This document shows, piece by piece, positions 1 to 11,853 of a stretch of DNA of 64,000 nucleotides. Position 1 is the first letter of the stretch. The number at the start of each line of letters is the position of its first letter. This stretch comes from Patiria pectinifera. Lineage: Eukaryota > Echinodermata > Asteroidea > Valvatida > Asterinidae. The notes beneath the pieces are model-generated. The model ran no database searches. It was not told the DNA's origin and saw only the letters and a list, made by a program, of their open reading frames with translations. The translations under genes were made by a program, and so were the position numbers. Where the stretch lies: assembly GCA_029964075.1 (NCBI GenBank), contig CM057149.1, forward strand, positions 21,714,197-21,778,196, given 5' to 3'.

Positions 1-631
1 TATTTCATACATGTATATAAAAAAAATATGTAGCACCAAAAATAATAATGACTGGAAAGCCAATTACATAAGCTACTTTTAGATGAAAACAATTACTGAA
101 ATTGGTCAATCTGTTCAAAGAATATCACCATTTATACACAATGACCCTAAAGCCTGTCTCGTCCAAAAAATGCGATTTCAACAATCGTCGTCACAATTGT
201 CTTCAAGCATCACCAGCGATGAAATCTTAGTTCAAACATTAACAATATGCAACAAAGTTCTTTTGAAGGTCCGTCTTTTCAAAAAGTAGATTTTATATAA
301 ATCATATTGTTTGCCTAACCAGTGTTGTCAATCAAAATATTGTGTACTACAGTTGGTGACAGTTGTTGAAACAAGTATTCTTTGTCATTTTCTTTGTTGT
401 TCCAAACAGTCAAAACACACAATTGTTTTTTTTGGACGAGACAGGTTTTAGGGTAATTGCGTTTAAATGGTGATATTCTTTGAACGGATTGAGCAACTTC
501 AGTAATTTTTTCATCTAAAAGTAGCTTTTGAAATTGGCTTTCCAGTCATTATTATTTTTGGTGCTACATATTTTTTTAAATATGAAATTTATTTTTTGGG
601 GTTTGGGTTCCGCTTTTTTTTACTCACCCTG
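1..631. mobile_element. Foldback TIR element, left end cut by window edge
   Basis: Bases 1-190 reappear as the reverse complement at about 430-600 (for example AAAGCCAATT near 57 and AATTGGCTTT near 532), so this is a long-armed inverted repeat. The right end reads TTTTACTCACCCTG followed by TA. The same sequence occurs complete at 28721-29374, where both ends are CAGGGTGAGTCAAAAA-type repeats next to TA. TA flanks and short inverted ends fit Tc1/mariner-type non-autonomous elements; the superfamily is inference. No transposase frame is present. Confidence 0.7.
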
Positions 632-633
632 TA

Positions 634-1415
634 TGTTAACGTACGTGTGTGTATGTTCCCAACTTTTGCCTCTTTGAAATGTTGGAAAGCCAGTACTTTT
701 CAAGTTCTGGAATTTTAAACACAACCACCATTTTAAAGTTCTGTCCACAGATCACACAAAAGGTGTGCGTTCTTTCAGCAAAACGAAAACAAATCACACA
801 CACACCTACACACGTGTTCTCGTGTAGTAAAGTTTTCGAGTGTGAAATTGAAGTTTCAAAATGCTCTTATTTTAACCAGAATTAATTTCCTGGGCTGAAA
901 TTTGGACTAAATATCCCTTTTCTAAAACTCTTCCATTTGCGACAGATCAACCTACCTTAGAAATTCCTAGTTTTTGAGTAAAATCCATATATCTATTTCG
1001 TGAAATTCTTGTGGAGACGTATTCATCTATAGAAATGTTCTTCTGGAGACGTATACAATCTTTTGTTCCCTATTGTGTTCATGTCTCCGTAAGGTAGTAA
1101 ATTCCAGCACAAAGAAATGTCTCCACAGGAATACAAATTCCAGAAGACTTGTACATGTACATGTGTGTGTGATTTGTTTTTGTTTTGCTGAAAGAACACT
1201 GACCTTTTTGTGATCCGTGGACAGAACTTTAAAACGGTGGTTGTGTTTAAAAGTCCGTAACTTGAAAAGTACATGAGTGATTCGAATGATTCTTGTACTA
1301 AACGAAAGCTTATGAATTGAGCTTTCGTATTCTAGATTTGAAAGTGCTACATTAAGAACTTCACTAAAACAATGGTCCCAACATTTGGGTTTCGGTTTTT
1401 TTTTTACTCACCCTG
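634..1415. mobile_element. Second TIR/foldback element sharing the ACTCACCCTG right end
   Basis: About 690-830 is matched in reverse complement by 1145-1280 (AACTTTAAAA and TTTTAAAGTT around CTGTCCAC, and a CACACAC-rich stretch). The right end TTTTTACTCACCCTG is followed by TA at 1416-1417, the same terminus as the neighbouring element. I cannot find a matching left terminus, so the element is truncated or nested against its neighbour. The small open frames in both arms are products of the inverted repeat. Confidence 0.5.
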
Positions 1416-1417
1416 TA

Positions 1418-2269
1418 CAGAATTTAGGACAGGTTATTGTCTCCAAAAACTCTGTTAAAGGCGACATAAAAAGTAGCAAGATTTTTTCTATGTTTGTAAG
1501 TTTATGCACATTTATAAGCAATTCAAGCAATTAGTGATACGCTCTGTTGGAAAACAAGGGGAAGTATGACAAGTTTGTGGGAAAAACAAGCAAATAAGTT
1601 CTTGTGTCAAGTACAATTTTGTGAACATACCGGTAAATCTGCATCCAAGTCAATTCCTGATTAAATAATTATTGAATGTTTGAAAAAAAAGAAGACTAAT
1701 ACTTCGACTGTTTGAACAAAGAGACCTTAATTTGTGTGTTTATGCCACTACCGAAAATTTAACACCATACAATAATAAATACTCATTGAAGGCCAAAGGG
1801 CAATTGTCCGGAGATAAACTTATACTGACTTCAAGGCAGACTGAATTTAACCTTGTTGTGCCCAAGTCCAAAGTAACACCACTTATTATTTATATCAGGC
1901 TATTTGGTAAAACCAAATCAGCGTATTGTATGCTTTCATAAAGCGTACCCAGATGACTGCATATTGTCCTCATCTGGGTATTTTAACAAATTTCGCTGGT
2001 TATCGCTCAATCAACATGATCAAGTGTTTAGAAACTTACAGTTGTCAACCAGTCAACACACTGAACACAGCATACATGTAGCGTGTGGAATACAGTCACA
2101 CGCAGCACGCAGCATGCAGCAGGGTACATACCTGTACACGCACTGTTGTGAACAACCACACAGCAGCTTTGAGCAGCACGAAAAGCGAAGAATAATTCTA
2201 CGAAATTTGAGAAAGACTGTGATATGAAATCTATTTATTTCTGGTCAAGTCAGCCTTATATAAATAATA
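1418..2269. other. No gene seen
   Basis: AT-rich sequence without convincing exon, RNA gene or repeat structure. The 107-residue open frame at 1904-2227 has no recognisable domain and is biased by CAGCA-type repeats near 2100-2180. Confidence 0.5.
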
Positions 2270-2872
2270 ATATTGGATGGCTTTTTTCCAGGGGGTAGTT
2301 TACCTCCTTGAAAGTAAACTTGAATCCTCGATCCTGATTGGTCGATCCATGGCAACAAGCAGTGCTACATTTAATCATGTAGTACGGCACGGCCCATTTC
2401 GCACTCTGCGTATTGCGCTATTCTAATTCAGCACCATTCCGTATAAGGCGCACGTGTGATACATTGTTCATGTAGGATAACCGCCAAAAAAGTTTGTGTA
2501 CTGCGTGCATGTTCAATCTTGTTAGTGCGTCAAGTTTGCTTGAAGATAAATTTGTTATCGTGCTCACGCTCGTGAAACATGCTGATAGTCAGTTCGCTGC
2601 GTTCTACGTGTGAAATGCGTACGTACCGTACAGAAAGTCATATCACACAGGGAGTGTGCTATGACTATTTATAAACTAAACATGTGATCATTCTAGGCCA
2701 ATGACAATACAGTATTCAAGACAGAGATCTGTATAACAATATTCCATGTTCCACTCGTACTCGCAGGATAACTACGGGTACCGGTACATCTTATATTGCA
2801 CTTGTTTCGACTTGTGCAATATTGTTACAGCTCGTGCAATATATTCTTGTACCCCTTAAAGCCATCCAATTT
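2270..2872. mobile_element. Foldback element with ATTGGATGGCTTT ends
   Basis: ATTGGATGGCTTT at the left is answered by AAAGCCATCCAAT at the right. The inner part (CTTGAATCCTCGATCCTGAT, ATGGCAACAA, then TTTGCTTGAAGATAAATTTG) recurs at 34685-35040 inside intron 6 of the transporter gene, which supports a dispersed non-autonomous family. No coding frame of note. Confidence 0.5.
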
Positions 2873-4190
2873 TTTATCATGAAATTATATGGTTCAGATT
2901 CTGCCAGGAATAAAAAATATATCATATGAAAAGAACAACATGGCACATCTTACCATGCTTACAGAGCTGAGTTTTCCTTTGTTACACAAACATTTTCCTT
3001 TCACAAGCACATTAATTAATGCACCGTACAAGTTTACGTTTTACATACATTACAGTATACTGGCCATACATTTGTACATATATGTATACATGAGTATGTT
3101 ATTGTTACCCAGACATTTGATTTGATCCCATTCCTGTAACTGGTGGTTCTTCTGCTGTTGGATGTGGCAAATAAATAAATAAAGACATTAATTAATAAAT
3201 ACCGGTACATGTAAATAATTTGACCTCATAGTGTGAGATACAGCACATGGTACAAATAAAAATGTACAATCATGCCATGTAAAGCAAAATCAGTTTTCTA
3301 GTGCAGCACTCACTCCAACAGATTTCAACAAAACATGCAGTTGGATTTTGAAGGGTTGGGGGTGGCTAGGGTTAATGAAACTTAATTTGCAATGTCATTA
3401 GAGATATCAATGACTGTGCAGCAATACATATTAGCAGTATCATCCATATGTTTGTACAAATTCTTCTTTCCACTCCATGCTTTCAACTTTCCATGGAAAG
3501 TTGAGGTACCTACCGGGTAATGCCCCATACGATTTTTGTTTGGTTTTTCTATGCAAAGTCATGGTTTTCCTGTCTGTGGTTTTTTTTTAGAAATGACTTC
3601 GGACATGTATACCGGTAGTGCATGTACAAAAAATGTACATAACGGGCTATACACATGTGTACATGTACCGTACATGTACGTTAAGGAAATATCCTCAGCT
3701 GTGCCAGTTTGGTTTTGTTTCGATCACTTCCCCTTCTCCGTTATCATTAAAAACACCACCAGACTGAAATGCCGGGGTTGTATTTGTTTACTAACAACCA
3801 AGTAAACAAGTCTGGCAATAAAGGGGAAAAACAGACTAGATACATTTAGAATGTTGCAAGAACCAAAAACAAATACTTACATGTAGGGCTCTTTTCTCAG
3901 GAAAAAAAACCCAGAAAGTTTGTCTACATCTGGGTCATCTAGGGGACGATGTTACGAAAGGCATTCAGGAAATGAGGATAGCAGATATGATGTACATTTT
4001 GTACCTAAGTTTACTTGATAGTTTTTGACAATGTAAAAAAAGAACAGATGGTTTTCGTGCTTTTGCAATAAAGATGTTAAAACAATTTATTTTGGTTATG
4101 TAAAAAAAAAAAAAATCATGTTTTTTTTCTTCAATAACATGGCACTGTACATGTACTGGTACATGTAGAAGCATTAGGTGGTGCATCATT
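2873..4190. other. No gene seen; ACATGTAC-rich sequence
   Basis: Contains many ACATGTAC and ACCGGTA words (for example 3596-3680) and T- or A-rich runs (4100-4131). No exon pair with acceptable splice sites was recognised. Confidence 0.5.
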
Positions 4191-4191
4191 C

Positions 4192-4330
4192 AGGGGCGGA
4201 TCTAGGTTTCAGGAAATGATTGTGGGGGGGGGGGTGATTTGGAGGAGAAGGCAGAGTGAAGGCGTGCCAAAGGCACGGCCTGCTAGGGGGGTCCAGGGGG
4301 GGAGCATGCCCCTCAGAAAATTTAGAGATG
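4192..4330. repeat. Transposon-terminus-like sequence with G tract
   Basis: CAGGGGCGGATCTAGGTTTC followed by a run of G resembles the end of non-autonomous DNA elements of the type seen again at 12905-12924, 14779-14955 and 44894-44915 (CAGTGGCG...CCAGG). Only this end is recognisable. Confidence 0.3.
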
Positions 4331-4340
4331 TACAGTGTTT

Positions 4341-7080
4341 TTTCCTGCATTTTTAGGAACTTCATTTGACTTATTTGTTTCCTTTGCCTCATTTTACTTG
4401 CTTCATAACATTATGTGATGTCATTTGTTATGCAATCCTTGGAAATGATCTTGACCTTTGTGTCCCATTTAACCTTATTTGTTTTGTCATTTCTAGTATT
4501 TCGGTGCCTTTTTTTGGTGTTCATGCTAATGAAAATATTCCATATATTCATGAGCAAAAACTGTGATGTCATTCCGGACAGAAACATCAATTTTACTGCT
4601 ATTTCAGCATGCACACAAAGATTGCTAGAATTTTGGATACTCATCGTTGTTTAAGTAGGCCTACAGGGCAAATAAGCCAATAGACAACCCCTTCTCACAT
4701 TACATGTACATGTATGTTTTCAATGAGCAACAGAATACCCTAAACTGAGCAGTGTCTTTCTGGAATGACATCACAGCAACAGCACTAAAAAATTTAAATA
4801 TTTAAAGAAGTGCACTTTTCAATAAAAAATAACCACAAAGGGATGTCAAATAGTTTTCATACATTTCTAGAGGAGTAAGAAGTTGCACAAAATGTGTTCT
4901 CAAGAAAACTTCATCGCATGGACCCTTTAAATAATTTGGGTGATTTATCCTGGTATGGACTACATGCACAAATTGTTTTCTCTAAAAGACAGAATTCAGA
5001 TTTAAATTCAACTGGTGATTTAAATAAAAACAATTGGCTTTTTGTGAATGTGACGGTTAAAATAAGTTACCCTCCTGCCCCCTGTGTACTTTGAATATTT
5101 ATCAGGTTCTTTTATTAAGTGTACAGTACTTTTGAATATTTATAAGGTTCTTTTATTATTTAAATTAACACAATGTACGCATTCCCGCGCATCCCACGGC
5201 CCGTTGCACTCTCACTGTTCTCGAGGTGACACCAGCTCATGTTACTCCTCTCATTTCAGGTAAATTTACATCAGTTTCTCTGTTTAATCATTAATTTTAC
5301 TAACAATTACAATGACTATAATATTCATTCCTTACTTGTTAACCCTAAAATATATAATAATTCAGAGAGATGTACCGGTACGTGTAAGACTGCTTCCTCT
5401 TCCCTTTTTTGACTCCGAAACCCATGGTGTCACATAAATTTGAAAAAAAAGAAGATGTTTTATACCTGAAAACACAATGTGGGACCAATGAAACTACATG
5501 TACATGTATTTAAAGATAATATACACTGTACAACATACGGTACCCAGTACATGTACATGTAGGCCTAATATGCATTTTTTAAAATGAAACTACATGTATG
5601 TGTACCAAATACCTTACTTGACTGTAGGTAAATAATAGTCTCAAGCATCCTGTGAAAACGTTGCACTTGGTACATGTATTCTGTCATTTTTCAGAAAAGT
5701 CCAATTTTGTACTATTCTCCAATGATGGTTCGGCAGAACCATTGTTGGAACAAACAGCTTTTTTTCAAATACCGGTACTGCCCCCGATTGACCAAATTCA
5801 ATTAGTCCACATTTTGTTTGCAATCGGTTACATATCGGTGACAATTTCCTGATGGCTATAAATTGTTCCATAACTTTCCATTTCATCTAAAGTTTCGGGT
5901 CAGGGAACCAGAATACAAGAACAGCCGGGGGTTTTTTTTCGGCATCCATGCACACAAAACTTTAAACAGGTCAGTGGAATAATATCTGTAGACAGTAAAA
6001 TTACAGCAAAAGCAATTGTTGTGTAATTACCTTTTAATTTTGGAGGAACAATTTACTCTGTGAAAAAAAAGTCTACCAAATTCAAACTTGGCTCAGACAA
6101 CAAAAAACATTGTTCCAAATAGTCAATCACGACCATTTTTTTAGAATAAAAATAGCACTCTGAACACAGTCATAACTAAAAACTATAAAGCCCAAGAATA
6201 CACATAGATAAGGATCAAAATTTTCCAACAAGGTATTTTTCCTAGAACTTCCAAGTGTCTGTGTGATATTTTTAACTATGACAACCATGTTCATGTAAAC
6301 AAGTATGATCTACATTGCATGTGTAAAGCAAACAAAACAAAAAGACCAGGGACAAATGTGATGCACATGTACTTGAACATGTTCATAACAATTCCTTTTT
6401 AAAATGTACCTCGCTTAAACTTATTGGACTGAGATATTGCACACCCTGTACGGACTCGATCACAAAAAAAATTTGTCCGACCACGACCCATCTGTACATT
6501 GTACACGTATTATCCCAATCCTTTTTCACCCTTGTTTTATTGATGTTTATAACTTTATTGATTAATCTGCAGATACTGGGTCAGGCCATGACCTTTGAGT
6601 TTGACGTACTTCGGCAAATTGTCCTTGTGGCGGTAGATTGTACAGCTGATAATGAGTGTCGTATGTTACAGCTGCCCGGCAAATGGTGGTTTTGGAACTC
6701 AGACATTTGTCATGACAAGCCAAATAAATGTCAGTCAACATCTACTAATTTGTTTTTTATTATTGTTGTGTTTTACAAATTTGTATTGTACAGTATTTTC
6801 ATGAGTTGTGAGTTTATGAAAGAGGCCTCACCGTTGTTGAAGTATTTTCTTAAACTTGTACACAAATCTGACATTTTTTTTTTTCAGCCATGAATTCGCA
6901 AGATTCTGTGCTTTTTTTAATTCCAATATATTTGCAATGAATTATGATACATGTAACGGCATTCTTCCTCGTTTTTATCACAATCGGTGCAGGTGGGGTA
7001 ATGTCAGCCAGTGAAAATATCTAGAACCATTTACAAATTTCCATGGCTCCATTGGTTACCAAGAGTACCAACACCAAGGG
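4341..7080. other. No gene seen
   Basis: AT-rich, with scattered ACATGTAC words and homopolymer runs. The longest open frame (6540-6893, 117 residues) has no recognisable domain or homology that I can name. I see no tRNA, long repeat or exon. Confidence 0.45.
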
Positions 7081-7089
7081 CCACTATAC

Positions 7090-7822
7090 GGTAGCCCTGT
7101 CACGCCCCAACTATCGCATCGGTCCCAACTATAGTTGGGCCTGTCCCAACTATAGTTGGGCCTGTCCCAACTATAGTTCCACAGTTGGGCTGGCCCAACT
7201 ATAGTTGGGCCTGTCCCAACTATAGTTGGGACGGTCCCAACTGTAAGTTCCATTGTTGGGCTGGCCCATCATCATGTACGATTATAAAACATTCCCTACA
7301 ACTCTAATACACATCTGACTTTACTGGGGACCAATGAAATGATCTATGGGTGGGGACCATCTGTAGTTGGGCCACCGCAATATTTGTATTTGGCAGTCCC
7401 AACTATAGATGTACATTGATGTACATTGATGTACGACTATAAAACATTCTCCGTACAGCTCTGCTTACATGTCCGACTTGGGACCTTTGACATTAGCTAT
7501 GGGTGGGGCCCATCTATAGTTGGCCGGCCATGGCAATCTTTGAATTTTGCAAAATGTTGCTGGATAATAAAACCCAGCAGCTGGACAACTCATCCAACTA
7601 GGCAGTACCACGTGACCGGCCAGCCTTGCGGCATGCATGCACGACGAATACAGGGTGCCAGCGCCGCGGAACATTTAATCCAACAAGATCTATCAAGCAT
7701 GAAGCATCCGGCGCAACTCCAGTCCTAACTATAGTTGGGCCGACCCAACTGCCGCACTATAGTTGGGACAGTCCCAACTATAGTTGGGACCGATGTGATA
7801 GTTGGGGCGTGACAGCCCTACA
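7090..7822. repeat. Foldback element containing CCAACTATAGTTGG palindromic units
   Basis: The ends are inverted copies: GTAGCCCTGTCACGCCCC at the left and GGGGCGTGACAGCCCTAC at the right. Just inside each end are tandem units of the self-complementary 14-mer CCAACTATAGTTGG separated by short GGCCTGTC or GGACAGTC spacers, about five on the left (7120-7235) and two or three, partly degenerate, on the right (7725-7790). The middle (7260-7720) also contains partly duplicated segments such as GATGTACGATTATAAAAC. Not a gene: open frames here are repeat-encoded. Confidence 0.7.
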
Positions 7823-8049
7823 GTACCAGGCCTAGCCTACTTTTACTTGTTTTGCCCAAAAAATGCAAAAATCAGCAATCTTCACTATCATCATTTTATT
7901 TTGAAAATAGTTAGGGGGGGATCTGATAGAGGTTTTTTGTATCCTCAAGGGAGTAGACCATCTTGGGAGCCATAGTCTCTTCACACCCAACACAAACACA
8001 AGAACAAGGGGACACTCAACAGCTCAATGAAACTAGAAAAGAAGAGAGT

Positions 8050-8337
8050 CAGGTTGGCGTAGCGGTACTTTCCTCGCCTTCCACCGCTGTGACCCGGGTT
8101 CGAATCCCACCTGGGCCAATATGTGGATTGGGTTTTCAGTCCCTGCCTGATTCCGTGGGTTTTCCCCAGAATATTCTTCTGGGCTTTTCCTCCCACCTCT
8201 AAAACTGTAATTTCTTCTCATTGTCTTCTCTCCACAGGTTTCTTCAGGCTTGCGAGCTACAGTGCCTAGGGCGCTTTTGAGGAATCCTTGGTTTCATTAC
8301 CAGAAATGATTAATAATAATAATAATAATAATAATAA
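8050..8337 (+). mobile_element. tRNA-derived SINE with (AAT)n tail
   Basis: The 5' part resembles a tRNA: an A-box-like GGCGTAGCGGTA and a B box GGGTTCGAATCCCACC at about 8097. A tRNA-unrelated body follows (TTCTTCTCATTGTCTTCTC, then GCTTGCGAGCTACAGTGCC), ending in an (AAT)n tail at 8310-8337. A diverged copy lies in the opposite orientation at 43460-43735. Head, body and tail in this order fit a SINE mobilised by a LINE in trans. Confidence 0.75.
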
Positions 8338-8491
8338 GATGTCGTCTAAATCAACGCCATCACTCTTTCAGTCAGAGAGTGGTGAACTGGTGGAACAGCC
8401 TACCTGAAGAATGTGTAGCAGCAACAACAGTTCTCCACTTCAAAATTCAACTGGACAAGGTCCTAGGGGAAATGGGGTAGGCCTATAACAC

Positions 8492-9280
8492 TAACTTGAG
8501 TAACTCCAGCTGACATGCTCCATATTCCGGTCATACTAAAAAGCGTCAACACAGCGTCAACACACTCCAAAGCGTCAACACAGCGTCAACACATCCAAAA
8601 TGCATTAAAAGTGACAAAAGCATTTAGTATGGTCAGAAACAAGATTTTGGCTTAAAATTAATAGGTAAAACGTCTGAAAATTGCGATTTTCAGTTCAAGA
8701 AAATTGGCTCTCCGTGCCGCTCCGAAATCGGCTGCAATGCGGACCATACCATTAGGCTAAAGGGTGATAGCGTTGTACAATAAACCAACAGAGAGGGCAC
8801 GGCCGGCCAATACCAAAAGATGTCCATTTCAATAAAGTAAATGAAACATACATGTAAACACAACTCACAAAATAATGATCCACCACTCTGATCCTCAGTC
8901 CTTACATATCTGGTATCCCTCTGTTGTTTTTGACAGGATAATGTCATTACCTACACAGCCCTACTTGAAATGGTGTAGTCCAAGCTTTGTGCGAAGTCAA
9001 GATGGCGGACAACGGCCGTGCAAGTGAAAGGTCATTTTTTCGCGTGAAAATACTATATTTTTAACAACGAAATGGAAACTCAAACCAATGGAAATTCTCT
9101 TTTATTCTATGCTTTACAGTTATATACCATTTTTGTTAATTCAGAATGTGTTTTGGATGTGTTGACAGTGTGTTGACGCTTCTGAGTTCTGTCATGTGTT
9201 GACGCTGTGTTGACGCTTTCCCCATATTCATTCACATGTGAATAAATATGGAGCATGACAGCTGGAGTTACTCAAGCTAG
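8492..9280. mobile_element. TIR element with 8-bp flanking duplication TATAACAC
   Basis: TATAACAC flanks both sides (8484-8491 and 9281-9288). The termini are inverted copies, TAACTTGAGTAACTCCAGCTG-like at the left and the complement at the right, followed by CATGCTCCATATT. Inside, AGCGTCAACACAGCGTCAAC (8552-8592) is answered by GTTGACGCTGTGTTGACGCT (9199-9218). An ATGGCGGAC with fair start context at 9002 opens only a 20-residue frame. An 8-bp duplication fits hAT-like or Mutator-like families; the assignment is open. Confidence 0.75.
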
Positions 9281-9672
9281 TATAACACGAGCTACGGCTC
9301 TTTACCCCATGGCCAACTTACAGGCAGCAGCTAGTGGTTGGCCGTCTACAGCTGGTGAGATACAGGTGAGAAACATGGAAAGAAGCTAGAACACAAGACA
9401 TGCAAGAAGTTTGCATGAGGACCAGACCACCATCGTCATGATCGTCCACAGAAACACAGTGTTATAAAACTTCACTTACCCTCCTCAAAATGGCCACAAC
9501 TTCTGAGCTCTGCCAGGGAAATGTTGGTGTCATACACGATCCTCTTTAGCTGCTTTGTTAGATTATTAAATTGTCTAAATTCCCAAGGCAAATCACGAGT
9601 TTTAGCTCGCGAACCGCTCCTGCGGTCCGCCATTGTCGATTCACGTCCGATAGCGAATATGATCGATTCTGG

Positions 9673-10235
9673 TGACCGTAACGTGATGGCAAAATTCTGC
9701 TAGATACACTTTAAAAATCTGCTAGATTTAACAAAAATCTGCTTTTAAATCACATATTTTTACACGACATACATTCAGATGTTAAAACAAACATCATAAA
9801 CTTTTGAAAAAAAAGTAAGACTGCTGCAAACTGCTTACTGACTGGATGGACCTGAAATGTATAAATCTAAAAATTAATGTGGCCTGACGTTGCGAACTTA
9901 GCAAGTTCTTCTTCAGAGGCTAAAACAGAAGCCTCTGAAGAAGAACTTGCTAAGTTCGCAACGTCAGGCCACATCATAAACTTTTCTTTAAAAAAATGTA
10001 ACTTTTTGTTCATGTGTCTAGCCTGGCATGCCTGGCTGCACTGGCAATGGTCTGAACATGTCAGGGAACCTCACATAGAAGCTTTTTCATATTAATCAGC
10101 TACATTTTTCAAATCTGCCATAGTTTCCTACTAGAAATCTGATAAAAAAAAATTATTCTGCTAAACTTTCTGTCAGACTCGGGGTTTATTTGGAAAATTC
10201 TGTCAAATTTAGCCGAAATTCGGCTAAAACGGTCA
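9673..10235 (+). mobile_element. TIR element with TGACCGT ends
   Basis: It starts TGACCGTAA and ends AAACGGTCA. Its subterminal ATCTGCTAGATTTAACAAAA and CCGAAATTCGGCTAAAACGG segments are found again, reversed, at 21237-21779. The element is interrupted by a smaller insertion at 9806-9970. No coding capacity seen. Confidence 0.6.
9806..9970. mobile_element. Small insertion carrying a perfect hairpin
   Basis: The 15-mer ACATCATAAACTTTT occurs on both sides (9791-9805 and 9971-9985), as expected for a target duplication. Within it, 9877-9921 is the exact reverse complement of 9930-9974: 45-bp arms with an 8-nt loop. The left part (ACTGCTTACTGACTGGAT) recurs at 60398-60416 together with GGACCTGAA and TCTTCTTCAGAG, so it belongs to a dispersed family. 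Confidence 0.65.
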
Positions 10236-11853
10236 TTCTATTAAAGCATGAAAATAACTAGGGTCATTTTTCATTGTTGTTGTCATTATGCGCATGTTCA
10301 GTGTACGTGTTTGGCCATGTCGGGCAGTTTGGTTTGTAGCTACGGCTTTGCCGTGGTTTGCACGTGGAATGCAAAGGGGTCTAGCCGTAGAGACAGCAGG
10401 TTTCGCGAACGACTTTCTAAGCTGTGAAAATCCGACTTAGCCTTCAGATGTGGCTTCTTCGGTTACATCTTTTATCAAAAAATTTACGGCATTTTACGGT
10501 CCAACAAAATAAAAATACTCTGAGCTTTGGCCTCGTATTATAGGATTTGATCTTCATGAAGTACAATACGGACTGTTGTTGATTCAGAGTCCACAAAATC
10601 AGGGAACTAAAAATGATACCGGAACGAAGCCGAGGTTTACAAAACCCACTTGATTTCTGCCCACGGCCACCAACAGAGGGCTCACCTCAGCCCTTTACTT
10701 CGAAAAAAAATCGGGTCAAAAACAATATTTCACAGGTGAAAAAAAAACATGAATCAAATTGATTTACTCTCTTGCACTTTCGGTTCTCTTTTTTTTTTTT
10801 TGGCATCCAACTGGAAATTGCCATAAAAACAGGTCACTTACACTTGCTTTAACCGTATCCATACACAAAACTAATTTTCGGAGGGGGAGTGCTGGCAAAT
10901 GGGATCGGCCTTTGGGAATTCGAAAAGCGGGGGGGGGGGGGGTCTGGACCTCATTGGACGCGCGCTATAGGGGCGCCTTTTCCTTTTTTATTATGTTTTT
11001 TTATTCAAAGGGGAGGAGTTGACTACTGCATCTTTTTAAAAAAATCATCTTCATTAGTCAAATCCGCATCTTTTATTGTTTTTGTGGTAGGGAGTTAACT
11101 ACTTCCCCCCTCCCCCCCCCCTCCCGCCACCATCACCGCCACCACCACCACCCACTCGCACTCACGGATCCACCAGGAATTAACTATATCAGGCCACTTT
11201 AGGTTTAAGAGGACACAGATACCAAGGGGGATTCTTTTATGTAGGCATGGGCATAGCCAGACCTTGAATTCAAGGGGACAACAAAATTGCCGACTGATTA
11301 ACAAGTGCTGGAAGCTAACGTGTAGCCAGGAATTTGTTCCCCGGTCACCCGGCCGCGCCGCCGCAATATCGATAAGCGGAGGGATCGAAGGTTGATACAT
11401 CTTAGAATAGAGCGTGCAATAAATCGACCGCAAAAAACATGCGAGATTTCACGAGAAAACAGCACATCCGGCCGGGCATAGTGTAGGATCTAGTAATGTC
11501 TATTTTGTGTCCTGACCGGGCCCATCCAATCAAGAGCAATAAATGGGTATTTTGAACGAAAATTAGAAAGCATTATATTGAAAAAAATTGCCGTGCGAAT
11601 TGATACCTTTTATTTTATAACATTAAAGTTGTTAACCTCAACTTCCGTTCAATCGATCATATCATGCAGATAACATACACGCTCTATTGAATACTGATGG
11701 GACACCTTTTAATCTAAGCGGAAAAGACTGCTCACTGTACAGTCGGACACTAGAGATGCTGTTCATTGCGGCATACCCCCTCGCGCCCCCTCTAGCGACG
11801 GCCCTGACTGTACACTTTGCCTGTCATCATTCGAGATATTCATTATTCCGTGC
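10236..11853. other. No gene seen; low-complexity tracts
   Basis: Contains a T run (10789-10801), a G run (10930-10941) and a C-rich and CCACCACC stretch (11101-11155). Open frames across these runs are compositional. No exon or RNA gene recognised. Confidence 0.45.

Noticed and set aside
6540..6893. 117-residue open frame
   Set aside because: No recognisable homology, no supporting splice structure, AT-rich low-complexity ends.
9002..9064. ATGGCGGAC start-like sequence
   Set aside because: Only 20 codons, lies inside the TIR element 8492-9280, and no donor fits.
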